Shown here: one piece after another, positions 9,480-21,300 of the stretch | How positions within the stretch are numbered: position 1 is the first letter of the stretch | How the letters are laid out: each line of letters starts with the position of its first letter | DNA from: Meconema thalassinum | Taxonomy: Eukaryota > Arthropoda > Insecta > Orthoptera > Tettigoniidae | Direction: 5' to 3' | NCBI GenBank assembly: GCA_946902985.2 | Contig: OX336396.1 | Span: 232,824,797-232,888,796, forward strand | DNA: 64,000 bases | Notes under the pieces: generated by a model | Told to the model about the DNA's origin: nothing | The model's input: the letters and a program-made list of their open reading frames with translations, nothing else | The model's database searches: none | Translations under genes and position numbers: made by a program

Positions 9480-10901
9480 CAAGTAGTTCCGTGAAGAACT
9501 ATACAGCCTATTTTCATATATCCTACTCATGTTGATTGCCACTATCAACATTCAAAATTTCAGTTTAATTGCTGTAACAGATTCGTAGATATTGAGAACC
9601 GTCTAAATATTTCATATGGTCGCCAGGTTGGATTATTATTTTTGTACTATTACATTAAGATTATTGTGTACGTGTGGTATTCAAACTTCAATCGCATGAT
9701 TAGAACACAAGAAATAAAAACGAGATTTTAAAATTACGCACAGCAACCATCTTGTGATTATGCAAACAATTGAAATAAATTAGATGCCAGTGGATCCACA
9801 TTTGTATAAGCATTTAACGTGCAACGTTTCACGGCACTCGGATAGTTAATTCGCGAGAAACGTCCATTTAAATATTTATTCTTCGCATCGCCGCCATGTT
9901 GGATTTGTGCTCACCAGGTTAATGAAGTCGTATAGGTGAACATATGTTCATAGTCTCTATGAACATTAAGAAAATCAGTTTGGTTGCTGTAAAAGATTCA
10001 TAGATATTGAGAACCGTCTAAATATTTCGGAAGCTCGCCATTTAGGATTGTTATATGTATAGGCCATAGAGTTATGAACCATTCGAGGACAATTATTGCC
10101 TAGGTTCATTATTCAAACTTTCACTTCGATCGCATGATTACGACACAAGAAATAAAAACTTAATTTTAAAATTTCGCACAGCCGCCATCTTGAGGTTATG
10201 TAAACAATTTAATTAAATTAGATGGCAGTGCATTACAATCAGCAAAATCATTTACTGTACCACATTTCACTGCGCTCAGAGAGTTAAATCACGAGAAAAG
10301 TCTATTAAAATATTTCAAATTCGCTTGGTCGCCATGTTCGTTATGTACTATAGAGGTTTATGAAATATACATAGGTTAACTTGTATCAGTACCCTTTATC
10401 ACCGTACAAAATTGCAGGGTGATATCTGCAATAGTTTCGGAGATATAGAATGTCAGTGAAATATTTCGCACAGCCGCCATTTTGAGGTTATGTAAACAAT
10501 TGAACTAAATTAGACTCCAGTGCATTACAATGTGTATCAACATTTGCTGAACCAAGTTTCATTACGTTTGGATAGTTAGATCGCGAGAAAAGTCTATTTA
10601 AAAGTCTCAACTTCGCTTGACTGCCATGTTGGTTTTGTAGTCACCAGGTTTTTGAAAGTCTCATAGGTGAACTTCTAGTAGTGCCCTTTATCACCGTACA
10701 CAATTTCAGGGCGATATCGGTAATAGTTTCGGAGATATTGAATGGTAGTGAAATATTTCGCACAGCCGCCATGTTGGATTGGTGAGACGTAACAAAATTT
10801 GAAGGGCTCGGTCGAGGTCGCCGGGAATAGTGCTATGAACTTACCGAGTTTCATTGAAATCGTTCCAGCCGTTTAGATTTTATTAGGGGGGGACACACAC
10901 A

Positions 10902-10933
<32 letters not shown>

Positions 10934-10997
10934 GCACACATACACGGACAAAAGGTGATCTCATAAGCCTATTTTTTCAAAATTGAAAATGGGCTAA
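9480..10997 (-). mobile_element. Hairpin-ended Helentron-like (HINE) element, family C, copy C1
   Basis: On the minus strand it starts TTAGCCCATTTTCAATTTTG and ends with GAAAATAGGCTGTA, hairpin TAGTTC-TTCACG-GAACTA and CTTG. A GT-rich microsatellite lies near 10900-10945, just inside the 5' end, next to CTTATGAGATCACCTTTTGTCC. The interior holds diverged tandem units with GCCGCCATCTTGAGG and GCCGCCATGTTGG and the phrase GGTTATGTAAACAATTGAA. Copies C2, C3 and C4 share this organisation. Only 57 bases separate it from B2, in the same orientation. Confidence 0.7.
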
Positions 10998-11805
10998 AAA
11001 TACGGTAAACAGCCTCAGAAATGAGATATGCAAAAATAAATGTAACGTTACAAACCCATAAATCCGTACATTAATACGGCGTGAAAACTAAATTTTGGAC
11101 ATTCCGAAGCTCCTGAATGTACGTAATTTACTTCATTATTAGTGATTTCTTTTGGTCTAAGGTTTACTTTGTTTTATTCGTGACTAGGATATGACGTTAT
11201 AAGAACCCTTCCTTTAGTTTACTGTACGAACCTTTCAACGGCGGGTACTGCTAGCTAGTTATTTCTATTATGACTGAACCCAGCCTCTCTTTCATCGTCG
11301 AAATGCTGAAGAGATTAAGTATTTAATTTTATGAATTCTCGCGTAAGCCACATTGGAATTTATTGATCTGACAAAGGGATATCCAAACGGCAGGTCACAG
11401 TGCAGTTCAACGAAGATGCCCAACATTATGAAATGTCGGTTTTGCAATAGAAATATGATGTTCTTTTTTATTTAATACGGATATGTGCTTGGGCTCGGAG
11501 TCACGCCAATCATTGCGTCATACATAAAGAGCCTAAGTGTGACGGTCCACCACGCACCTTGTCCCTAACCAGGCGCGCGCAGATCTCATAGCCTTCTTCT
11601 TCTTCTAGATTTATACTCGTCCCCGCAACTTCAGTTCAAAAATAGCTAACTTTAGGTGTCAACAACGTTATAAAGAAACGGGTTTACACACCAATCCTCA
11701 TGCAAATTTAGAGTATTGTAAATACGTGCTCGCCTGGTATATAACCTTCTTAGAGAGTTTGTTACAAAGGTTAACAGGAATTCTGTCTTAAGAGGTTAAA
11801 ACAAC
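10998..11805. other. Unassigned intergenic sequence
   Basis: About 800 bases without a credible coding frame, terminal repeat or tRNA-like box. GC content rises briefly around 11500-11580. It ends at the start of a long CAT microsatellite. Confidence 0.4.
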
Positions 11806-11808
11806 AAT

Positions 11809-11871
<63 letters not shown>

Positions 11872-12610
11872 TTCATCATCATTATCATTACCATCATCGT
11901 CACCATTACCATCATCATCATCATCATCACCATTACAATCATCATTATCATAACCTCATCTTCATTATCATTACCATCATCATTATCATCACCATGGTCA
12001 TCATTACCATATCATTATCATTACCATCGTCATCAAAACCATCATCATCATTACCATATATATCATTATCATTATCATCATCATTACCATCATCATTGTC
12101 ATTAACATCATCTTCATCATCATTACGATAGCGGCTTCGGTGGCGTAGTTGGTAGCATGCTCAACTGCTGTGCCCAAGATAGCGGGTTCAAACCCGGTCG
12201 AAGTCGTCGGAATTTTTAAGAGCGTTAAATTCCTTCAGTATGCCTTCCTTCGGAGGGGAAGTAAAGCCGGCGGTCCCATGTCATAGATTCATGCCATGTA
12301 AAAGATCATTCCACAGACTAAACATGTGTGAAGCTAAATTTCTAGGTTATATTTCGTTGGAACGTTCGCCACTAGGTAACATTGACATCTGGTAGCTAAA
12401 GTTGGAACTACTTGAAATTGAACGGAACTTGTAGCTCACCCTATGGGTGTCCGCTGGAAGCAGCTACAGACTCTGGCGAGCCGAACATGTCCTAGGACAC
12501 TCCCGGCATTAAAAGCCACATGATAGATAAAAATAAATCATTACCATCACTATTATCATCATTATTATCATCATCATTACAATCATCATCATTATCATTA
12601 CCGTCATCAT
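11806..12610. repeat. (CAT/ATC)n microsatellite, interrupted by a SINE
   Basis: 11812-12127 is nearly pure and then degenerate ATC/CAT trinucleotide repeat, and the same repeat resumes at 12536-12610 after the SINE. The LINE-1 family in this window ends in (TCA)n, so this may be an over-expanded LINE tail; that is inference only. Confidence 0.9.
12129..12535 (+). mobile_element. tRNA-derived SINE-III copy
   Basis: The head GGCTTCGGTGGCGTAGTTGG (A box) and GCGGGTTCAAACCCGGTC (B box) is followed by a body with CTTCCTTCGGAGGGGAAGT, GGCGGTCCCATG and ACATGTCCTAGGACACTCCC, and an A-rich tail at 12517-12532. ATCATTAC at the left end and ATCATTACC after the tail are consistent with a target duplication, but the surrounding CAT repeat makes this weak. 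It is homologous to 6511-6931 and, in reverse, to 29585-29747, 30715-30860 and 56935-57150. Confidence 0.8.
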
Positions 12611-13203
12611 AATGGCTTATACTATTTGTACGCTACTCGACCAGCAAATCCTCAATCCGCATTGCTCTTGGATCTTCAGCCATCGTGTCAGGTATGCGGG
12701 GTGTTGATCAGATTGGTCCAGATATTAAATGTGAATAAAATGTGTGTGTTACCAAATGATCTTGTCCCTCCTGCTACAGACCAACAATTTGATTGGTTTA
12801 TAGAGACCGGCGAGGCGCACTGAGTGCTGTGGTCTCCACTTAACCACGTCCATACATGCACACTTTTTATTATATTCGTCAATTGGAACGCTACGAAGCA
12901 GAGCTATAAACAAATGTGGTTGCGATATTCGAGAGAGATGGGGAAAAAGCCACACTGTTTTACTGTTACACCTCTGTGGTTATGTCTGGACTTTCAGCAA
13001 TATACGTTTTTGTTGTTGTGCTGTTGATTTGTTTAGAGAATTTGCGATAACGTGACCATATAGGCCCGTGTACTTGGGTGTGTGAGGAATATGTCTGATA
13101 ACGTGAATCATTGTGATGACTGTGTATAAGTTACTGGTATAAAGCGCTCGAAGAATAAGCATTTTCTAAATGACATATTCGTATTGTTTGAATTAGAAAT
13201 ATT
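12611..13203. other. Unassigned sequence with one shared repeat block
   Basis: No supported gene. 13015-13165 matches the dispersed block GCCCGTGTACTTGGGTGTGT...TCTGTCTGATAA also present near 29400, 30520, 56700 and 58880. A 65-residue plus frame at 12626-12823 shows no motif I recognise. Confidence 0.4.
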
Positions 13204-13880
13204 CAGGGTCTTCAATTTTGCTTGGCAAGTGCATTCTCGCCCCGCCAGTGACGGCTCAGTTGCCGGCGACCGCGCGCGCATGTGTACGGCAGAGTACGGT
13301 GCTTAAAATCAGTATTATGCATTTTTACTCGCCATGTTTACAGTGGATGCTGAAAATGTTCCCCATCCGCTGCCAAACATAATCGGCATCTCCTTATGAA
13401 GTTTCCGGTTACTCCGGTTAATTTAGCTCCAGTAAGGAAATAACGACCTTTACGTCTATTTTTATTGTTTACTGAACTTACACATTTGCATCTCTTAGCC
13501 AGTTGTTTTATTGTCTGATTTATAGGAATGGATCTCCTTGGAAATTTCACTCGAAACTTTTGTCTTGTTCCAGCACACGATTTCCTGCTCTTTATGTACG
13601 TATTGTGCAGATATACACGTTCACTTAACCAATATTTCACATAAGGCATTACAGCACCATACACAATAACATTAAAACACTATACAATACTATATACAGT
13701 GCACAGTAGCTTTATAAGGCACCCAATTAGCTCAGAACTCACATGTGTACCGCAGCAAGAGCGACGGAATCCAGTACGGCTAGAGACTGCGCGCGCCAAC
13801 CTGTAACAGCCAGCTATTGGCCGGGGACCGCCAGCCAAGGTCAAACGGAATCGCCTTGCAAAGCAGAAATGAAGACCCTG
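13204..13880 (-). mobile_element. DUF4817-type TIR DNA transposon, internally deleted
   Basis: CAGGGTCTTCAATTTTGCTTGGCAAG at 13204 is mirrored by CTTTGCAAAGCAGAAATGAAGACCCTG-type sequence ending at 13880, so the terminal inverted repeats are about 30 or more bases and imperfect. TA follows the right end and TATT precedes the left, consistent with TA target choice. Subterminal DNA is GC-rich (GCGCGCGC patches near 13270 and 13790). It carries a deleted transposase (13338-13664). Confidence 0.65.
13338..13664 (-). pseudogene. Deleted DUF4817-type transposase
   Basis: A 108-residue frame contains WLSERVYLHNTYIKSRKSC, RQKFRVKFPRRSIPINQTI and KQLAKRCKCVSS: the DUF4817 helix-turn-helix pattern (a start with basic residues, F-R-x-(K/R)FP, then the recognition helix). 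It ends GNFIRRCRLCLAADGEHFQH and PL, the C-terminal signature of the same transposases. The roughly 200-residue catalytic domain between them is absent. Similar end-to-end fusion at 5603-5922 suggests that internally deleted copies of this family are common here. Confidence 0.6.
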
Positions 13881-14009
13881 TAGTAATACAATAGTGATAA
13901 ATAATTGAAATGGTAATATTGAATCCGTAAAATCAATACTAAATTGTATTAAACTTATTTTTAATCCATACATGGAACGAGTAATGTAGGAAATTACATA
14001 AAAAGGTAA

Positions 14010-14169
14010 AGTAGAGCAAAGATTAAAGGAGAATTAATCTCAACTCGGACATTTGCTGTTAACAATGTCATTTTAGCCGATTCACCAGAGGATATGAATT
14101 AGTTTTTAAGTGGTATGGACTCCGTCTTGAGGAATGAATTCACGATGATAAACAATAAATGTAAAACAA
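14010..14169 (+). pseudogene. LINE-1-family reverse transcriptase fragment (5' of B1)
   Basis: It translates as GELISTRTFAVNNVILADSP, a stop, FLSGMDSVLRNEF and NNKCKT, clearly parallel to the minus-strand LINE at 4288-4490. The catalytic pair is changed to VN. The reading ends at the CAAG terminus of B1 and resumes at 15586. The copy is degenerate. Confidence 0.8.
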
Positions 14170-15585
14170 CAAGAAGTTCAGTGACGAACTAAAGAGCCTA
14201 CTTTTCATGCCAATGATTATTCTACAGTATATGAACCTATGCAGAATAATGACGAAATTAAGTTGCTAATATCAATTTTCTAATTAGTTCGAAATACTGT
14301 ATACTTGGAATAATGTAGCCTAATAGAGCACCACAGTTGGCAGCCCTGATGACTGAATATATTCTTAGTTCCATCTCTTAAGGTACAGAATACAAAATTT
14401 GGTTGAAGTCCAATGAATAGCATGGACGTTACATGCAGTTAAACATGGGATCTAACAGCGTGCGTAAAATCATGTTGGCAACAATGTCATGCATGTATTG
14501 GTCAGAAATAATCTTAAATAATCTGATCTATTGTTGTGCCAATTTTGAATGAAATCAATTTGTTAGTATAGATGCTACATGCATTTTAAAATTGGACCTA
14601 TCAGCAGGCTTAGAATCATGTTGGCAGCACTGACGTATATTAGTTACTCCAAATTCATCTAGAATGCCAGGTACTATACGTGTGCAAAGTTTAGAGCTAT
14701 TGGCTTGCATACTTTCTGATATATTGATATTAGGGTAAGAAAAATAGGGACAGCAGATATTAACAGTTGGCAGCCCTGGTTGCTATTGAGAATACGCATA
14801 GTCATATCTGTTATGGTACACATAGCACATACGAAATTTGGTTGAAATCCAAATGTTAATATGGAAGTTACATGTATTTAAAGTTGGACCTGTCAGCAGG
14901 CTTAGAATCATGTTGGTAGCACTGACGTATATAAGTTACTCCAAATTAATATAGAATGTCAGGTACTATACGTGTGCATAGTTTAAAGCTGTCGGCTTGC
15001 ATACTTTCTGATATATTGGTATTTGGATAAAATAATTTAGGAGCATTTATTAACAGTTGGCAGCCCCGGTGGGTCTTAAGAATACGCTCAATCATATCTG
15101 GTTATGTACACATACAACATACGAAATTTGGTTGAAATCCAATCGATAGTGTAGAAGTTATATGCATTTAAAAATTGGACCTATCAGCAGGCTTATAATC
15201 ATTTTGGCAACACTGCCATGTATGGCCTCCTGGAAATTAAACGGCAATATTATTATCTATACGTGTGCCAATTTTGAAATAGCTGCCATTCATACCTTCC
15301 AAGATATCCAACATGGAGCTCAAATTTCAATTACGATTATTTAGCAGTTGGTAGCACTGAAATCATTTTCAAATATGGCCGTGAGATACTCAGGTATAGA
15401 TCTTTACTCCTACCAAATTTTGTTTCGATTGCTCCAGCCGTTTAGGAGTTGATAGGGGGGGACACACACACAGCCAGCCAGCCAGACAGACAGACAGAAG
15501 GACAGACAGACAGACAGACACACATTTGCCCGATCTCATAAGTCTACTTTTTCCTCATTTTTGCAAAATGTGAAAAGTAGGCTAA
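14170..15585 (-). mobile_element. Hairpin-ended Helentron-like (HINE) element, family B, copy B1
   Basis: Its ends are the same as those of B2: plus-strand CAAGAAGTTCCGTGACGAACT at the left, and AAAATGTGAAAAGTAGGCTAA at the right, preceded by a (CAGA)n/(CA)n tract. The flanks are a single LINE gene (AAATGTAAAAC AA / AAATATTGGAATGC), so the insertion is within an A-run with no visible duplication. Internal units resemble B2 throughout. Confidence 0.75.
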
Positions 15586-16110
15586 AAATATTGGAATGCA
15601 GTTGAACGAAATCAGAAACTCATATTGACGTCAAATTGGCGGGTGAAAGGATAAAGGAAGTAAAAGATATTTGCTACTTAGGAAGCAAAATAACCGGTTA
15701 TGAATGAAGCAAAGAGGATATAAAAAGAAGGAAGGAAATCAAGGAAGGCAAGGAAATCATTTCTACAGAAAACAACTTTATTGACATCAACTATAGGTTT
15801 AAGTATTAGAAAGTCAAATTTGAAAGCCCTTGCCTGGAGTGTGGCGATCTATGGAAGTGAAACTTGGACTGTTGGCGCAGACGAAAAGAAGAGAATAAAA
15901 GCACTTGAAAGGTGGTGTTACAGGAGAATGATGAAGACCAAATAGATAGAGTATTATATGGAGAGGTATTAAGACGAGTGGGCGAGGAGAGATGTTTCTG
16001 GTGACTGCTAATAAATAAGAGAGATAGGTTGGTAAGACTAAAACATACTAAGCAAACTTAGTTACCCAAGGAAGGGTCGAGGATAAGAACTGTAGGGGTA
16101 GCCCAAGGTA
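15586..16110 (+). pseudogene. LINE-1-family pol 3' part, degenerate
   Basis: It follows the same order as 898-1565 on the other strand: LECS, KSETHIDVKLAGERIKEV, ICYLGSKITG, AWSVAIYGSETWTVGADEKK, RRVGEERCFW and a GRG-PR segment. It has several stops and indels, for example TGA in the first line and a purine-rich expansion near 15725-15760. The sequence breaks at 16110 where a SINE is inserted, and the 3' tip continues at 16576. Confidence 0.8.
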
Positions 16111-16575
16111 ATAATAATATCTTATGGCATCGGATGCCGGGTGCAAGCTTTATTATTTGACACCCAAAGGGTAGCTTGCATGTCAAATTTTGTTGTTCCT
16201 AGAAGCACTATGAAAGTCAAGGTCAGGGGCAGATTACCTCGCAGTTCCGCCCCTTAAAACAATAATAACTAACAATAACTAAAGTCAAGGCGGTTAGATA
16301 TCTAAGCTCTTTGAACACTATAGCGCTTTGTAGTAGACAAATGAGGAACTTTGTTTTGGTGGTAAATCCCGAGATAAATTTTGCCATTTTGAACACGGCC
16401 TACTGAATTAAAATGGATTGTTTGACATGCCAACATCGTATGACATGGTGTCATCATTTTTGCCGCCTTAAAAAAAAAACACTTACCACGGCCAGGAGCG
16501 AACCTGCAAGTTTGGGGTTAGTAGACCAACACGTTGACATCTCACCCACCGTGGCAAGCTACACCAAGATTAGAA
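16111..16575 (-). mobile_element. tRNA-derived SINE inserted in the LINE
   Basis: On the minus strand it reads from a tRNA-like head (TGTAGCTTGCCACGGTGGG; B box GCAGGTTCGCTCCTGG) to an (ATT)n tail, seen as AATAATAAT at 16113 on plus. The LINE reads GGTAGCCCAAGGT before and TTAGAATAATGTTAAACAG after, with an imperfect CCAAG(G/A)T at both ends as a likely target duplication. Confidence 0.6.
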
Positions 16576-16700
16576 TAATGTTAAACAGATTGTCTCCGAT
16601 ATAAGGTGTCGTGGCTATAGTTCAGGACAGGAAGGCATTGAGAGCTGCAACAAGCCAGTCAAAAGACTGAAGTCTCAAACAACAACAACAACAACAATAT
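16576..16700 (+). pseudogene. LINE-1-family 3' end and tail
   Basis: It contains remnants of the C-terminus (Q-I-V-S-D-I-G-C-like, then RAATSQSKD) followed by a CAA-type tail at 16679-16697. The matching protein end in the 898-1565 copy is ESWRAASNQSKTED. A small further fragment of the same 3' end lies in reverse at about 17460-17500. Confidence 0.7.
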
Positions 16701-18148
16701 GTTAATTGACATTTTTGGACCTAAACAGTGAGGTCCTCTTCAGCTCAGCTAAATTTAAATTGTATCTAACTGGGAAATGGATATCCATACAAAATTCTTG
16801 ATTTTACTTGAAAAAGGAATGTTCTTATAGGCACCAAATTCTAATTAAAAAAAAGAAACAAATTAGGTATATTGTTTTAATATACACTTAATGGTCTGTA
16901 AAGATAGAATTGTGTAGCTTTTTATCCTACACATTTTTTTCTGCCTCAAAACAACGATACCTGTGAATTTTAGTATGTTACTTTATTCATGGTCTACCGG
17001 CCACAATGGCCGAGAGCTCTAACCCGCTACCTCGTGTCTTGCTGGCGTCTGAAGAGCGTGGGTTCGAATCCCACCTCGGCCGTTCTGAAAATGGTTTTCA
17101 TGATTTCCCATTTTCACTACCAGGACTCTGTGAATTCATTAACCTATTACTACACATATATGCTATAAGCAGTTAAAGGTTCATGTACATCAAATATATG
17201 GTTCTCGAGATATTAATATTTTATCAAACATGTGCTGTGGTGGTTAACGCCCCATTAAGCCCTTATGACGACTTCCTGTGTGAATACTTTTCAAAAAAAA
17301 ATGAAAAGGCATGAGGGTATTGAACCAAGTAACACACTAAAAAGTAATTATGCAAATAAGTTAATTTGGCAGGGATTTGATTCAAAAAGGAAACGGGCAT
17401 AGAAACAAGCGATTTTAGGCTGTTTTACCAGAACTGTATTTAAGCTGGAAGTGATTTTCGAAATTTGTTTTGACTAGTTTGATAAAGCTCTCCAAGATTT
17501 ACAATTCGAAACCTTTCCGGGCCCTTTATCCCTTCAACGTTTGGCACAACATTGAAGAAATTGCTTAATGTTATGTTTCTGCTAAGATGGGGACCCATAT
17601 TTTGTCTCCTAAGGAATGTTTTCTACATTTAGACAAAAAAAAAAAAAGGGAAACAGCTTTAGAGTTTGCGGAGATTCCTTACAAAAAGTCACCAATGTCC
17701 CTTAAACAAATACGTTCAAATTAATTTTCTCAACGATGTAAGAGAAGTCGCCATCATTGGGTACGAGTAACAATGTCATCGTTATATTTCTTCTTTCTTC
17801 GAGAAAATTAATGTTGACCCGTGTGATGTGATAAATCTTCCAGGCTGGACGGAGAAGTAGAAAGTGAATCATAAATGTAAACACTTACTCTAAAAATAGG
17901 GGCAGATGAAGAATTGTGGAGTCATGCCGACAATTCAGAAGTCAAGTCTGCAACACATGGTTTTTACTGACTGTCGTTAGTGTAATAGGCCTGTCGTGAC
18001 ACTCAGCACGTGTGAGGACCATGATTTATAGCGCGCGGGCCTCAGCCTCAATTAGACAAGGAAATCTCCGTCACAGATCTTCAAACATGCTCCAGGTCGT
18101 GTTAAGAATTCTAAAGAATTTACAGAAGAGACTTCATTATTATTATTT
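16701..18148. other. Mostly unassigned, with one SINE-I head fragment
   Basis: 17001-17125 carries a tRNA-like head (CAATGGCCGAGAGC...; GTGGGTTCGAATCCCACC) and the SINE-I start of body (GGTTTTCATGATTTCCCATTTTC), then loses similarity. Around 17460-17500 is a reverse LINE 3' fragment. The rest has no credible gene; the 60-residue minus frame at 17702-17884 has no recognised domain. Confidence 0.45.
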
Positions 18149-18354
18149 CTATTATTCATAAGTCGCCTCCGTAGCGTAGCGGTCAGCATGGTTAGCTGCC
18201 GTCCGGCAGGTCCTGGGTATGAGGACTGGAACGGGGTCTACTCAGCCTCGGGTGTTTCAAATGAGTAGAAGGGATTCGATTCCCACCTCAGCCATCCTCG
18301 AAGTGGTTTTCCGTGGTTTCCCACTTCGTCTTCGGGCAAATGCCGGGATGGTAC
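18149..18354 (+). mobile_element. SINE-I copy, 5' half, split by the LTR element
   Basis: A target duplication CTATTATTC at 18149-18157 pairs with 39661-39669. The body runs from 18158 through a tRNA-like head (CCTCCGTAGCGTAGCGGTCAGC; GGGATTCGATTCCCACC) to GGGATGGTAC at 18354, and continues at 39409 with GTACCTTCCTCAAGGCCACGGC. It is about 445 bp when the LTR element is ignored. The same body occurs uninterrupted at 39817-40134. Confidence 0.85.
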
Positions 18355-21300
18355 TGCCCCCGTAATTGAATTATATAGAGACCACGGTGGCTATTTTGGA
18401 AATTATAGCGAAAGTTATGGCTGTCATAGTTATGACGTGGGTAGTCATGACGTAAGCACGGATGACGCAGACGTTATGCCAGCAGGCTACTTGAGCTGAG
18501 ATTCTCAGTGACGTCAGCATTTAGTCGAGAATGTTCCAAGATGTACGACGCAGTCGCAGGAAACGTGGAATTCTGCTGAGGAAGAAATTATGCTATTGGA
18601 GGGGAGACTTAAACCAATGAACGATAGTATTAGGGAAGACGGAGATTGCTAAAACTATGGTATTTTTATTACTTTTGGAATGCAGAATTGTGGAAATCCA
18701 TTTGCAGTAGAGGCATTGTTCTGGAATTTTGGTGAAATTTATTTTCAGTTTTTGAATTATGAAAATCCGTCATGTATTGACGAAGTTGGAACTTCTAGCG
18801 ATGACGTAGTAACACGCGATGGAAGGGATAGATACGCCCCTCATGAAGTTCATAAAAGGCCTTGCGCAGAAGAGAGGAGCCTCATTCTCTCAGATTATAA
18901 ATCTATCGTCAGATCTCAAATAGTCATTTCAGTGAAACGTCGAGTGAGTTTAGTAGTGAAAAAGTCGTCTTTGTAACGCGTGGCGAAGCCACTGCATGAA
19001 ACGAGAGTCGAACATACAAGCAGTGCAGGTTTACTGTGAAGTAAATCTAGGTGAAGCTGAAACGACACTTATAACGCTTCTACGAGATTAGCTGTGAACA
19101 GTTAGCGGTCGCCTATAAGCTAATTCTCTTGTGCATTGCTACAGTAAGGACTGTAGAAAAGCTGAACAATTTCGAGGAAGTATTTTGGAAGTTATTGACA
19201 ATATTAGACGACTGACAAAAGTGATTTTCTCGCCACAGAAGAAACACTTTGTATAGCCAGACTCAACGCTACGGCTGACAGGGCTAGTGAAATAGGGAGA
19301 CGTCAGATTGCTTTTGTGACACAACGCTACAATATAATGGAGCAATTTAATAAGGCAGTTTGTTCTTCTAATACTATTACCGAAGAGCATATGGAAGGCT
19401 AAAGGACTTAATGCAATTGGGACATATTTCAACGGAGTAAGATAGCGACATGGAACTTCGCTAATTGCTATTCCATACAAGCGAACATGTGGTGAACTAA
19501 CCATCTACACCCATGTTTCGTGAGTAAAGGCTGAATACTATCAAACAGCAATAGAAATGACTTCATACTTTCTGAATATGAATATTTCTTCGGAAATTTA
19601 TACAAAAACTTCATGGCGATTTTCAACTGGAACTTCAGGGATTTTTCAAGAGAGGTCAGGGTTGTCCCGACTCACAAAGAAGATTATTGCCGGAAGGATG
19701 TCGTTCGTCTTCGTGAAGCAGTTCGATTCTTCGATGGTGCTGTTTCTGGTTTCGAGGATGGAGCTCAGCTTTAACTTGGTGAAATGGATCCATCAACAGT
19801 CTTCTTTGGGGAATTTTCCTCTGGAACGTCAATCGGCAGATAAGGTAGTCGTGAACGTTTATTGTATTTGAGTTTCTTAGCAATATTTGAGCAACCATTT
19901 TTCCCATATTTTTGTCCTCATGTATTTTTGCCCGATATTCTTGTTTGAGATTCCTATTCTCAGTACACCTTGATGAGTTATGCCTTTTTCGACGTTTTAT
20001 TAAGACATTGTTATGTCATGGGCATAGTTAAATGATTTTGAATCAGTTGAGACTGATATTTAGATTTTTCAGTAATTTGCTTATTTTTGTAGTCACGATA
20101 TGACTGTAAGTTAATGATTTTTATGGCAGATTTAAATTCAGACAGCGTGTCACTATATTAAAGTAATTCTACCCCAGTTTAATTACTTTGACCAATTTTC
20201 TGTCATCATCAAGAAGGAAGAACATTTAAATGATTTTAGAGCGTTAAAATCCAGTACGTTGTCGACGATCTTGGAAATACTAGTCGTTATTTGAATTGAC
20301 TGCAACACAGACATTTATCGTCAGTCATGAACGACCATTGCATCTTAGGCAATTCTGTGAAAGATGAACATTAATTATGAATTATTGAATGCATTAAATT
20401 CGTGAAACTTGTGTTAGGTTTTTTCTCATATAGAGATTTATATAATGATGTTTGCATTCCCCAGTCTAATTGGATTCGATTCGACTATTTTGCAGTTAGT
20501 CGCACTTTGTTTGATGATAGTATTTTGATACTACAATTCTTTGAAGATGTTAATCTTAAATTTTGATAGACCAGACAGGCGTATATAAGCGTATTCACTA
20601 TTAAATTTGTTTGTGATTGGCAAATTTTTATTTCATTTCGATTCATGAATGAAATCCACGAAGTTTAAATGACAACAGTTTTGAAGCAATTATTGATATA
20701 AGAATTTTTAAGTGGAACTATGAATGTATAATCGATAGTGCAGCGGACATGGTGAAAGTCGCTGATGTATAATGCCTTAAATAAATGAAGGAGATTCCCA
20801 CTGTAATTAATAATGATAAAGAATTATTTGTGGAAGTTTTGTAAGTTCGGTGGAAGTTTTAATGCCATATAGATTAATATATGATGAATTTTGGGCTATT
20901 TTGAATGCAGTTTGTGCATTATTTTGTAAGCGAAGTATTTTCCGCTAGAGTGTATTGTCATAGTTCGTTGAAAATTAATCAAGTGAATTTACTGTTATAA
21001 TTAACAAGAGTTTGAAAGAATTTGAGATAAGATTTTGAATGAAGATTACCGTCACAAATAATTAAAATTATTACAACCTTTATTAAACCAGATTGTGACA
21101 TTTACATGTATAACTAACCTTCATTGGTCGATTATATTAAACACGATTATGAATTTACCAACCGGATAAAACATGTGGTTCAATGTATTTCTTAAATTAA
21201 TAATTTAAATAATTTAAATGTTGATATTGTAAATAATAAATGTAAATATCTTTGACAATATTGTGGAACGAAAGTAATGTTAAAGGCGTGTTTAAAATTT

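Noticed and set aside
12626..12823. 65-codon frame as a small gene
   Set aside because: No motif, no supporting context, and an equally long antisense frame.
18680..19871. 98-, 104- and 121-codon frames repeated in both LTRs as possible LTR-encoded genes
   Set aside because: Their conservation is fully explained by LTR identity. They lack recognisable domains, and overlapping antisense frames are equally open.
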